NCBI GenBank assembly: GCA_963725255.1
Contig: CAVRXV010000017.1
Span: forward strand, 186,001-250,000
Length of the DNA: 64,000 bases
DNA from: JAIEPX01 sp963725255
Lineage (GTDB): Bacteria > Pseudomonadota > Gammaproteobacteria > JAIEPX01
Direction of reading: 5' to 3'
Position numbers and translations under genes: made by a program. Positions within the stretch are counted from its first letter, which is position 1; every line of letters starts with the position of its first letter. The notes under the pieces are model-generated. The model was not told where the DNA came from. It made no database searches and saw nothing but the letters and a program-made list of their open reading frames with translations. Of the stretch, positions 36,319 through 44,946 are shown one piece after another.

Positions 36319-37032
36319 TCATCCCACACCCCAGCACCCCATTTCTTTATTGTATCGATTGATCTCCCTGCGATGCTGCGCATAATTCGGGTCAAACTTA
36401 GCCACCAGAGCCCAAAAACGCTTTGAGTGGTTAAGATGGCGTGTATGACATAACTCATGAATCATAATATATCGAACCAAAGGTCTTGGTAAAAAAATCA
36501 ATTTGGAATTGAGTGAGATATTTCCATTACTATCACAACTTCCCCATCGGGTTTTTTGTTCGCGTATTGATATTTTTTGAAATGACAAATCGATTTCCCG
36601 AGCAACCGTTTCTAACATGGGAATTAATAACGTTTGAGCTTTTTTTCGTAACCATTTTTTCAAAATAGTCTGACATTCTAGTGTGTTTTCGATATTTCCC
36701 ATCAGTATTATTGTGGAATCAGGACGAGTGATAATTTTCGTTCGACCCATTGCTGGTACCAATTCAACTCGCCAAATTTCATCCGACATCAGTAATTGAA
36801 TCTGGGTGGGAATTCCCGCACTGAGCTGAACTTTATTGTGATATATTTTTAATTTTTTTTCGATCCACGGTCGATGAGTTAAAAGTAAATTGTCTAAATT
36901 ATAATAACCATAACGATAAGGGATCACAATTTCTAATCCCTCTTGAGGACAAATCTTTAATTGTAGATGTTTTGCACGCCGACTTTTGCGTAATCGGTAT
37001 TCCGGTGGCCAACTTTGTGGGTCTGTTTGCAA
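36319..37032 (-). CDS. YgjP/SprT-like zinc metallopeptidase-domain protein (DUF45)
   Basis: 237 residues. The DUF45/YgjP family signature is complete: KTRWGSCDSNGNISLN (160-175), then HELCHTRHLNHSKRFW with the HExxH zinc motif at 192-196 and a third ligand probably in the HLNHSKRFW segment. The N-terminal half carries the characteristic RRSxRAKHLQLKI strand. Homologues are often encoded near restriction systems or as stand-alone housekeeping genes; the substrate is unknown. It is divergent from the thiolase gene with a 100-bp gap. Confidence 0.88.
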   Translation of the reverse strand: MQTDPQSWPPEYRLRKSRRAKHLQLKICPQEGLEIVIPYRYGYYNLDNLLLTHRPWIEKKLKIYHNKVQLSAGIPTQIQLLMSDEIWRVELVPAMGRTKIITRPDSTIILMGNIENTLECQTILKKWLRKKAQTLLIPMLETVAREIDLSFQKISIREQKTRWGSCDSNGNISLNSKLIFLPRPLVRYIMIHELCHTRHLNHSKRFWALVAKFDPNYAQHRREINRYNKEMGCWGVG

Positions 37033-37131
37033 GGCAAAATGTCTCTCTATATCCTATAATATAAGGTATGCAGTTTAGGTAAAGAACTGCACATTAGGGC
37101 AAATAATCTCATAGGATAGGACGAAGTACAA

Positions 37132-38343
37132 ATGCCGATCGATGTTTACATATACGATGCCATTCGAACCCCCAGAGGACGCGGTAAACCTGACGGAACC
37201 CTTTATGAAGTGACTCCTGTAAAGCTTGCAGCGGGGTTACTGCGGGTATTAAAAAAGCGCAATCACTTCAAAAGTAAGGATATTGATGCGCTTCTGATGG
37301 GGTGTGTGAGTCCCGTCGGCGACCAAGGAGCTGATATCGCTAAAGCCGCCGCCTTACTTGCGGGTTGGGATCACTCAATTCCAGGCATTCAAATTAATTG
37401 CTTTTGCGCCTCAGGCCTTGAAGCTGTCAATTTGGCAGCAATGAGGATAGCGGCTGGCTCGGATCGATTAGTTGTGGCTGGTGGCGTTGAATGCATGTCG
37501 CGGTTACCTTTAGGATCTGATGGTGGCGCTCTCATTTATGATCCTAGCTTAACAATGCCACACAAAATTATTCCGCAAGGTGTTAGTGCCGATTTAATTG
37601 CAACCATCGAGGGTTTTACTCGTGAAGACGTAGATCAATTTGCATTACGTTCTCAACATTGCGCTGCTGCTGCTATACAAAATAATTATTTTGATAGATC
37701 AATTATTCCTGTTTACGACGATAATCGTTGTCTCATTCTCGACCATGATGAACATCCTCGCTCAGATACTTCACTCGCGAAATTAAAAGCCTTAAAACCT
37801 TCCTTCGCGGCACTCGGCAAAATTGGATTCGATGAAGTCGCTATTTGTCGATATCCTGGAATAGAACGAATCCATCATGTGCACACTGCTGGAAATTCAT
37901 CAGGCATTGTTGATGGCGCTGGTGTTGTTTTATTAGGCGATAAATCGGTTGGAGAAAAATTAAAAATTAAACCTCGTGGAAAAATAATTGCATCTGCATT
38001 GATAGGAACCGATCCTACCATTATGTTAGTTGGCCCAGCTCCTGCTACAAAAAAAGTGTTAGAAAAAGCAAATATGACATTAGATCAAATTGACTTATTC
38101 GAAGTTAACGAAGCCTTTGCTTCTGTTGTATTACGTTTTATGAAAGAATTAAAAATCCCGTTAGAGAAGATTAATGTTAATGGTGGCGCAATTGCGCTAG
38201 GTCATCCTGTAGGTGCCACCGGCGCAATGTTGCTCGGCACTTTACTTGATGAACTCGAACGACGTGAATTACGTTACGGATTGTGCACCTTGTGTGCTGC
38301 AAGCGGAATGGCCGTAGCCACAATTATCGAACGTGTAAAATAG
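37132..38343 (+). CDS. Acetyl-CoA C-acyltransferase (thiolase)
   Basis: 403 residues. The acyl-accepting Cys lies in INCFCASGLEAVNLAA (around residue 89-95). The His motif is NVNGGAIALGHPVGATGA, and the second catalytic Cys lies in GLCTLCAASGMAVA. It catalyses the thiolytic last step of beta-oxidation or the reverse condensation. The FadJ-type gene follows 24 bp downstream with its own ribosome site, so the two form a beta-oxidation operon. The central part differs from FadA/FadI enough that I do not choose a symbol. Confidence 0.92.
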   Translation: MPIDVYIYDAIRTPRGRGKPDGTLYEVTPVKLAAGLLRVLKKRNHFKSKDIDALLMGCVSPVGDQGADIAKAAALLAGWDHSIPGIQINCFCASGLEAVNLAAMRIAAGSDRLVVAGGVECMSRLPLGSDGGALIYDPSLTMPHKIIPQGVSADLIATIEGFTREDVDQFALRSQHCAAAAIQNNYFDRSIIPVYDDNRCLILDHDEHPRSDTSLAKLKALKPSFAALGKIGFDEVAICRYPGIERIHHVHTAGNSSGIVDGAGVVLLGDKSVGEKLKIKPRGKIIASALIGTDPTIMLVGPAPATKKVLEKANMTLDQIDLFEVNEAFASVVLRFMKELKIPLEKINVNGGAIALGHPVGATGAMLLGTLLDELERRELRYGLCTLCAASGMAVATIIERVK

Positions 38344-38367
38344 TCGCGAGATGGAAGGAGAAATGCA

Positions 38368-40491
38368 ATGACAGGAATTCGCTACACAAAAGACTCAGAC
38401 GATATTGTGACGCTGCAATTCGACTTGCATGGATCCGTAAATAAGATCGATCTTGTTTTCATCGAGGAATTTGGAAAAGCGTTAGATCAACTTGAAACAG
38501 AAGGCAATAACATAAAAGGCGTGATCATCACTTCAGCAAAGGACTCTTTTATTGCAGGAGCTGATTTAAAATCAATTTTAGCGTTAACAAAGAAAATGGC
38601 TTCAGATTTTTTGTATGTGATCACTCTTTTTAAATCGTTACTTCGGCGTCTGGAGAAATTACCCATTCCGGTTGTAGCAGCAATTAATGGTACAGCAATG
38701 GGTGGTGGAATTGAATTCACATTGGGTTGTCATCATCGAATTGCGATAAATGCACCTTCTGTTCAACTAGGACTCCCTGAGATAACGTTAGGATTACTTC
38801 CTGGGGGTGGTGGAATTGTACGTTTAATTCACCTCTTAGGTGCAGAGAATGCAATTCCATACATTTTGAGCGGCTGTATTCTTTCACCATCGGAAGCATT
38901 AAAAAAAGGTCTTATCAATGAGCTCGCTAATGATCACAATGAGTTAATGAAAAAAGCGAAATCCTGGATCCAAAATAATCCGCATGCACAACAACCTTGG
39001 GATATGCCTGATCATAAAATACCGGGTGGCGACATGCGCAACCCTAAAATGGTTCAATGGATCATTGCGACGACAGCGTCTATGGTAAAAAAATCCTGCG
39101 GTGTAAATCAAGCCATTCAAGAAATTTTGTATGTTGCTACTCAAGCTTTATCCATACATTTTGATGCTGCGCAACGCGTTGAGAGTCGATCACTGGTTAA
39201 ATTAGCCCTCACTCAAGAAGCGAAAAATAAAATTAATACTCTCTTTTTACAGCTTAATGAAATTAACAATGGAAAGAGTCGGCCAAAGAATATCCCTCAC
39301 TTTGCCTTTAAAAAAGTAGGGATTCTTGGCGCTGGCATGATGGGACGTGGAATTGCATTGGTCTGTGCAAAAAAAGGAATCAATGTGATCCTAAAGGATA
39401 TTAATCACAGTAGAGCTCATGCAGGTAAAGAATCTTTGGAAAAATATCTAGAGCATGATCACAACAAAACGGCCATATTAAATCGCATTTATCCGACTGA
39501 AGATCCACACGATTTAAAAGATTGTGATTTAATTATTGAAGCTGTATTTGAAAATGTCGATATTAAGGAGAAAGTCACAAAAGAAACAGAATCCTTTATG
39601 AATGAAAAAGGGATTTTTGCATCCAACACATCCACTTTACCGATTTCAATCTTAGCCAATGTAACACAAAAACCCGAGAATTTTATTGGTATTCATTTTT
39701 TCTCTCCAGCGGATAAAATGCGATTGATTGAAATTATTGTGGGTAAAAAAACAAGCAAGGAAACTCTTGCAAAAGCGTTTGATTTTGCTCGACAAATCAA
39801 CAAAACACCCATTATCATCAATGATAGTCGCGGGTTTTTTACTTCGCGAGTTTTTGGGACTTTTCTTGATGAAGGTGCGCGTTTACTCGAAGAAGGTGTG
39901 AATCCTGTGAAAATTGAACACGCAGCAAAACTCGCTGGTATGCCAATCGGACCTCTCGCTGTTTCTGATGAGCTCAGCCAAAAACTTATTATTTCTATTG
40001 CAGAAACGAATGAGCAACTTGATAAAGAATTGGGTAAAGCAACGGCAATGAATGGAGAAGCGAGTCTTCGTGTAGCAAAAATGTTAGTTGAGAAATATAA
40101 CCGATCAGGCAAAGCTTACGATGGTGGATTTTACGAATATCCTGAAAAAGGAAAAAAATATCTTTGGCCCGAATTGAAAAAACTTTACGGCACTCCACAA
40201 AAAAATATGCCCACTCAAGATATTCAAGATCGTTTATTGTTTCGTCAAGCTCTAGAAGCCGTCCGATGCTACGACGAAGGCGTCCTCAACTCTGTCGCCG
40301 AAGCCAACATCGGCTCCATCTTCGGCATCGGCTTCCCCAGCTGCACCGGCGGCATTCTTCAATTCATCAACGCCTACGGCCTCGATGCCTTCCACACTCG
40401 CGCCCTCGAACTCACCAAACAATACGGTGACCGTTTCTCTCCCCCTGCCCTCTTAAAGTCCATGGCTTCCAAAGGGAAGGTTTTTGAATAA
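38368..40491 (+). CDS. fadJ: Bifunctional enoyl-CoA hydratase / 3-hydroxyacyl-CoA dehydrogenase (FadJ/FadB-like)
   Basis: 707 residues (E. coli FadJ 714). The N-terminal crotonase domain (about 1-200) has NGTAMGGGIEFTLGCHHRIA and LGLPEITLGLLPGGGG with both expected Glu. A linker follows, then the Rossmann domain VGILGAGMMGRGIALVCAKKG (about 316), HFFSPADKMRLIEII with the catalytic His, and the C-terminal dehydrogenase domains (NDSRGFFTSRVFGTFLDEG). It should act with the adjacent thiolase. The last ~190 bp (40255-40440) are 55-60% G+C with C-ending codons, in contrast to ~36% just upstream. Confidence 0.93.
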   Translation: MTGIRYTKDSDDIVTLQFDLHGSVNKIDLVFIEEFGKALDQLETEGNNIKGVIITSAKDSFIAGADLKSILALTKKMASDFLYVITLFKSLLRRLEKLPIPVVAAINGTAMGGGIEFTLGCHHRIAINAPSVQLGLPEITLGLLPGGGGIVRLIHLLGAENAIPYILSGCILSPSEALKKGLINELANDHNELMKKAKSWIQNNPHAQQPWDMPDHKIPGGDMRNPKMVQWIIATTASMVKKSCGVNQAIQEILYVATQALSIHFDAAQRVESRSLVKLALTQEAKNKINTLFLQLNEINNGKSRPKNIPHFAFKKVGILGAGMMGRGIALVCAKKGINVILKDINHSRAHAGKESLEKYLEHDHNKTAILNRIYPTEDPHDLKDCDLIIEAVFENVDIKEKVTKETESFMNEKGIFASNTSTLPISILANVTQKPENFIGIHFFSPADKMRLIEIIVGKKTSKETLAKAFDFARQINKTPIIINDSRGFFTSRVFGTFLDEGARLLEEGVNPVKIEHAAKLAGMPIGPLAVSDELSQKLIISIAETNEQLDKELGKATAMNGEASLRVAKMLVEKYNRSGKAYDGGFYEYPEKGKKYLWPELKKLYGTPQKNMPTQDIQDRLLFRQALEAVRCYDEGVLNSVAEANIGSIFGIGFPSCTGGILQFINAYGLDAFHTRALELTKQYGDRFSPPALLKSMASKGKVFE

Positions 40492-40494
40492 AAT

Positions 40495-40595
40495 GGCGTC
40501 GCGTCTTGAGTTGTTATAGGTTTTCGAAAAACAGCATTAATTTTTACTGAATAATAGAGTGAATTGGTCTTTAACAACTCAAGATCTTGAAAAGG
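40495..40595. repeat. REP-like element with inverted ends, GGCGTCGCGTCT type
   Basis: It begins GGCGTCGCGTCTTGAGTTGT 3 bp after the fadJ stop and ends with the inverted TTAACAACTCAAGATCTTG (about 40570-40588), so the ends can pair over ~15 bp. Downstream, 40610-40725 holds three short copies of a CCAGAATT/AATTCTGG-like motif (TCCAGAATTAG, ATTCTGGACTG, TCCAGAATTTAG) but no gene. Confidence 0.7.
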
Positions 40596-40728
40596 TTGTC
40601 TTGCCCAGTCTTCTCAACTCCGTGCTAATTCTGGTCTGAATCCAGAATTAGTTAGCGAAATTCTGGACTGCACCAAGAATTGGTAAGCTAAATTCTAGAC
40701 ACAGTCCAGAATTTAGAACTCCCACATA

Positions 40729-41507
40729 TTAACGCTTCATTGGCGAAGGATGAACATTTTGTTCTTGACTAGATTGAGCTGATTTTACAATGCTTTCTAG
40801 TTTAGTGATTAAGAGAGCAGGGTATTGATTAGTTCTGGATTCCTTTATCAGCTGTTCAGGTGTAATCAGAAGCGCTAATAAATGCGCTTGTTCTTCACAT
40901 CCTTGTTTCGTGCAAGCATGTAACATCGCTGTCATATTAGAAAAATCTCTAATAGAAAGCATTTTAGGTACAGTATCATTAAGGCCAAGAATCCTTAGCT
41001 GATTAGGAACCTCTTCACCTGATTGTAAACGTGACAGATCTTTGTGGTGAATAGAAGCAATGAATTGCCCAGATAAAATATCACCTAATACGATCATCTC
41101 ACGTTCGTTCGCCAGTTCTTCAGCAGAAATTGCGCTGCTCATAGGCTCAGAAACACTTCCAACATTATGATCAAGAGTAAACTGAAATGCGTCAATTACT
41201 CGGTTATGTTTCCCGTAGTAAACGAGTGAATATTGTAATCTCCCTCTTCTTTTTTCCAATCAATTAAGGCTGGTAAATTGTGAAATCCCATTGAGCCGAA
41301 ACCAATTGATGGGCGATTCGTTTGTAAATAAGACCTTAACTCTTTTTCAGTACCCGAAAAATGTCGTCCTTTGAAACCACCATTATCAGTAATGAGATTA
41401 ATTGGACGAGTATCTTTCCTAAATAGCAACATAGAATTTGCAAGATAGTAACGTGCATCAAGTTTTTTTGGCTGAAATAAGTTAGAAAATAAACCTGGTA
41501 CTTTCAT
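40729..41507 (-). pseudogene. Orphan gene, probably frameshifted (103 + 176 codons)
   Basis: The first part (41507 to 41196) has an excellent AAGGAGA site and starts MKVPGLFSNLFQPKK, but it stops after YNIHSFTTGNITE. The second part (41259 to 40729) overlaps it in another frame. It could only start at a TTG with no ribosome site, and its protein-like character begins just where the first frame loses sense (SLVYYGKHNRVIDAFQ). A one-base change near 41235 would join them into one protein of about 265 residues. The family is not recognised. The C-terminal half is helical and has an HACTKQGCEEQAH segment. A translational overlap of two real proteins is the alternative. Confidence 0.5.
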
Positions 41508-41642
41508 GTCAATCTCCTTTAATGACTATACATTGTTAGTATAGCAGTTGATCATTAAGGGAATATGAAAGCCTGAAAATTAAAATATGAATTTTAACTA
41601 TTTAAAAATGAAAAGTGTTTCATTTAGATGCCAAATTCTGTA

Positions 41643-41672
41643 AACCTTTAACAACTCAAGATCTGACCCCTT
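41643..41672 (-). repeat. Solo REP-like head, hybrid type
   Basis: On the minus strand it reads AAAGGGGTCAGATCTTGAGT followed by TGTTAAAGG. It joins the GGGGTCAGATCT head (as at 10301) to the TTGAGTTGT body (as at 1442 and 40495). This hybrid links the two repeat types into one family. Confidence 0.65.
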
Positions 41673-41675
41673 TAA

Positions 41676-42548
41676 TTAACTGACAAATCTGCGGATCGCG
41701 GCAAAGAATTGCTCTGGCACATCAGATTCCATTGAGTGATCAGCTTTAGGGAAAATAATTAATTCACTTCCTTTAATCGCTTTTGCAATTTGTTTTGAAT
41801 ATTTTTTATCTGTGATCCAATCTTCATCGCCAACTAAAACCAAAGTTTTGCATTGAATTTTATGAATGTCGCTCGTGAAGTTGAATGATTTGATAAATGT
41901 TTGAAATCCTTGATTAAATACTTCATGTGCTACTGGATAATCTGGCGGAGGACGGGAAACGGGTTGTCCATGACGAACTTTATATGAATATAAATTTGAA
42001 AGTTTTTTCAACCCTTTTGTTGCATCTTCATCGCTAGTAAATGCACCGTTCAACATTTTCTTTAAAATTTTTACTTGCTCAGTATCGAGATTTCGTTTGC
42101 TCGCATTTATTTTTGCTGTTTCAAGCATTAGTGAAGTTGGAGAACCCGCAGCGAGCACAAGTTTACTGACATATTGTGGATAACGCAGTGTATATCCCAG
42201 TGCACACATCGCGCCATATGATTTTCCAAGTAGAATCACTTTATCTAGCTTGAAGAATTCTCGTATAAGATCAATATCTTCTATATTATTATACGCTGTG
42301 TATGTTTCAGGACTACTGCGATCGCTTAAACCGCAACCGCGCGGATCGAAAAAAATAATATTTGCCACATCTTTAAGATCAGCATAATCTTTATAGTACG
42401 AATGATTTAATCCGGGACCACCACTTAGCATGATGATGTAAGGCTTACTATGCAAAGATTCTTCATTTTCATATGCCATTACAGTATATAAATTTGTCGC
42501 AGGAGCATTTTTTCTTGCTGGAATTTCTACTTTGCAAACGCGCTGCAT
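41676..42548 (-). CDS. Proline iminopeptidase-like alpha/beta hydrolase (S33)
   Basis: 290 residues. Oxyanion-side MLSGGPGLNHSYY, then FFDPRGCGLSD and nucleophile Ser110 in LLGKSYGAMCALGY. The acid is in LVGDEDWITD, and His is in FPKADHSMESD. The order and GGPG motif are typical of proline iminopeptidases, which free N-terminal proline from peptides. Lipase or esterase activity cannot be excluded. The upstream gene on the same strand is an amino-acid permease (96 bp), suggesting a peptide/amino-acid use unit. Confidence 0.85.
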   Translation of the reverse strand: MQRVCKVEIPARKNAPATNLYTVMAYENEESLHSKPYIIMLSGGPGLNHSYYKDYADLKDVANIIFFDPRGCGLSDRSSPETYTAYNNIEDIDLIREFFKLDKVILLGKSYGAMCALGYTLRYPQYVSKLVLAAGSPTSLMLETAKINASKRNLDTEQVKILKKMLNGAFTSDEDATKGLKKLSNLYSYKVRHGQPVSRPPPDYPVAHEVFNQGFQTFIKSFNFTSDIHKIQCKTLVLVGDEDWITDKKYSKQIAKAIKGSELIIFPKADHSMESDVPEQFFAAIRRFVS

Positions 42549-42643
42549 TAATTATTTCCCTAAATTTAAAATGCTAATTGTCTCATGAATATCCCTCAAA
42601 AAAAAGAGAAGTGTCAGCATCAAGCTTCAGAGTCGCTCCTGAT

Positions 42644-44194
42644 CTACCCCCTTTCCTCCTCTGCAATAGTATAGCTGTAGTCTTCCTCACCCAAACAGTA
42701 TTGCGAGGCATACAAGGTAATAATGCTAAACGGTAAGATAATGAAAATATCTTGGGGAAATTTAAAGAGACCAAGACCACCAAAATTACCCAAGTAAGAA
42801 AGAACAAATAGAAAACCCATGTAAGACATAAACCAAAAGAGGCTGCGAGAGCAGGCAAAAATACTTTTGCGTTGGTAAGCTAGGGTGATGATTAAAGCAA
42901 CAACAAGCGCTAAACACAATTTCCAAATCGTGGAAAAACCACACCAATACAACATTAGATTGCAAACGAAAAAAGCGATGTGCGAATAAATTAATGCACC
43001 CGATAATTTAAAAGGACGTTTGAGCGTGGGTTGTAATTTGCGCATGGCTAATAAACAAATTGGGCCTGCTCCATACGATAAAATACTGGCAGACGAAAGA
43101 AAGGCTACCATTTTTTGCCAGCCGGGAAAGGGAAGGAAGCTTAAAGAACCCACTAAAAAATTTACATATAATGTCACATACGGAATTTTGTGACGATTAA
43201 GTTTAAGAAAAAATGGAGGCAAATGTTTATTTTCCGCCATACCGTAAAGAATTCTGGAAGTGGCTGCGGTATAAACAAGTGTAGTACCAAACGGTGAAAA
43301 TGCTGCGTCAAACAATAATAACACCGCAATCACTCCTAGACCTAATAATAATGTTAGCCCAACAAGAGGACCACTATCGCCAGGAAAACTTAAATTATGC
43401 CAGCCATGGCTCAAATATTTTTGCGGTATCGCTGCAAGAAAACTCAACTGCAGCATAAAATAGAGTAGAAATCCAATGAGGACAGCACCCAAAATTGCGA
43501 TAGGAATATCACGTTGTGGATTTTTTATTTCACCTGCTAGAATTAAACCATTTTGAAATCCAGTAAACGCAAAAATCACACCGCCCACTGAAAGTGCAGA
43601 AAAAATTTGCTCCCAACTTTCTCTGGTGCTAACATTAATATCAATATTTGCCATCGATGGTGCTACGTGAAGCAAACCGATAATCGCTACTGTGGGAAGA
43701 ATAAATTTTAAAATGCTCGCGTATTTATTACACTCAGTTAATAATTTTATACCAAAGGTGTTTAGCACGACGACGAATAACATAATACTAATAGCCGCAA
43801 CATAACCAATACCTGATAATTTAAACATGGTAGCATTTTTCACGGTTAATGCCGGAATGAAATGACTGGAGTATTGTAAAATAGCTTGAATTTCAATAGG
43901 CGTCATCACTAAATAGGAAAGCCACGTCATGCACGCAAATAAAAATCCTACTTCTTTCCCATGCGTAAAACTCGGATAATTTGCCAGTCCACCCGAGACT
44001 GGAAACATGGTACCCAATTCACAGAGCGGTAAAGCAATAAACACCATAAATATCGCAGCAATAACCCAACTGATGAGCGCATTACTGCCTGCTATTTGTG
44101 CGCTGATAAATGGACTAAATAACCAACCTGAGCCGATCATACCCCCGGCAGCGGCAATTAAAACATTGGTTGTCGATATATCACGCTTAAGCAT
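42644..44194 (-). CDS. APC-family amino-acid permease
   Basis: 516 residues with about 12-14 membrane segments. The first segment carries the APC signature GGMIGSGWLFSPF and the later one FAFTGFQNGLILAGEIKNPQRDIPIAI, which is the conserved GEIKNP loop. The substrate is not predictable. It is divergent from an Lrp-type regulator with a 239-bp spacer, so it is probably that regulator's target. The S33 peptidase gene follows. Confidence 0.9.
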   Translation of the reverse strand: MLKRDISTTNVLIAAAGGMIGSGWLFSPFISAQIAGSNALISWVIAAIFMVFIALPLCELGTMFPVSGGLANYPSFTHGKEVGFLFACMTWLSYLVMTPIEIQAILQYSSHFIPALTVKNATMFKLSGIGYVAAISIMLFVVVLNTFGIKLLTECNKYASILKFILPTVAIIGLLHVAPSMANIDINVSTRESWEQIFSALSVGGVIFAFTGFQNGLILAGEIKNPQRDIPIAILGAVLIGFLLYFMLQLSFLAAIPQKYLSHGWHNLSFPGDSGPLVGLTLLLGLGVIAVLLLFDAAFSPFGTTLVYTAATSRILYGMAENKHLPPFFLKLNRHKIPYVTLYVNFLVGSLSFLPFPGWQKMVAFLSSASILSYGAGPICLLAMRKLQPTLKRPFKLSGALIYSHIAFFVCNLMLYWCGFSTIWKLCLALVVALIITLAYQRKSIFACSRSLFWFMSYMGFLFVLSYLGNFGGLGLFKFPQDIFIILPFSIITLYASQYCLGEEDYSYTIAEEERG

Positions 44195-44433
44195 GGCATC
44201 TTCTCCTAAAATTTAACTTTGAGCATGGTAACGTAATTTTTGGAAAGTTAGCAGCATTTTCAGTATTGGCTTAAGCTTTATGCTGTCCTCTCCACGCCCT
44301 GCTTATCACTAATAATAGCGAATAAGGCGGTATAGTACGCGAAATAAGCATAAACCGTGTTGCGTATTGACAGCCAATATTTTGCATAATAGAATGTTTT
44401 TCATCTTAAACTTGAAATAAATGAGATTTTAAC
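44195..44433. other. Divergent regulatory region between permease and Lrp-type gene
   Basis: 239 bp between divergent starts, AT-rich near the regulator's ATG. An Lrp-family operator would be expected here. I can see only loosely dyad sequences (for example around 44320-44360) and no certain site. Confidence 0.35.
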
Positions 44434-44946
44434 ATGCCTAAAATTAGAGAAAATTACTCAAAAACGAAGCCTATCAAGCTTGATCGACTAGATAAGCGAA
44501 TTCTTAACATCTTGCAAAGTGACAATTTGATCACGAATCAAGATCTCGCAGAGCAAGTTGGCCTATCAGCCCCACCCTGCTTACGCCGCGTAAGAAAATT
44601 ACGCGAAATGGGTGTCATTAGTAAAGATGTAGCAATAATCGACCCCTTTAAAGTCAATAAAATACTCGTGTTCACCAACATTACCTTGCTACAACAGCGA
44701 GAAGACCTCTTAAGTAATTTCGAACGTAAAATGCTCGAACACGCGGAGATTCTTCAATGTTATTTCATTTCAGGCGAAGTCGATTATATTCTAGTTGTCT
44801 GCGTACGAGACATGAATCACTACCACGAATTTGCCAGACGAATTTTCGCGAATGAACCGAATATTAAAACCTACCGCAGTAATTTCTGCCTCAGTCAAAT
44901 AAAACATCAAACTAAGATTGAGCTAGACGATAACAACACGGAATAA
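44434..44946 (+). CDS. Lrp/AsnC-family transcriptional regulator
   Basis: 170 residues. The N-terminal HTH reads LDRLDKRILNILQSDNLITNQDLAEQVGLSAPPCLRRVRKLREMGVI. The C-terminal RAM (ligand) domain carries ILQCYFISGEVDYILVVCVRDMNHY, the usual G.DY motif. Family members respond to amino acids and control transport or metabolism genes, often divergent neighbours, here the APC permease. Its stop adjoins the stop of the convergent outer-membrane factor gene with no gap. Confidence 0.92.
   Translation: MPKIRENYSKTKPIKLDRLDKRILNILQSDNLITNQDLAEQVGLSAPPCLRRVRKLREMGVISKDVAIIDPFKVNKILVFTNITLLQQREDLLSNFERKMLEHAEILQCYFISGEVDYILVVCVRDMNHYHEFARRIFANEPNIKTYRSNFCLSQIKHQTKIELDDNNTE

Noticed and set aside
42583..42858. 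91-codon minus-strand frame overlapping the end of the permease gene
   Set aside because: It overlaps the permease C-terminal membrane segments in another frame and has no family resemblance of its own.
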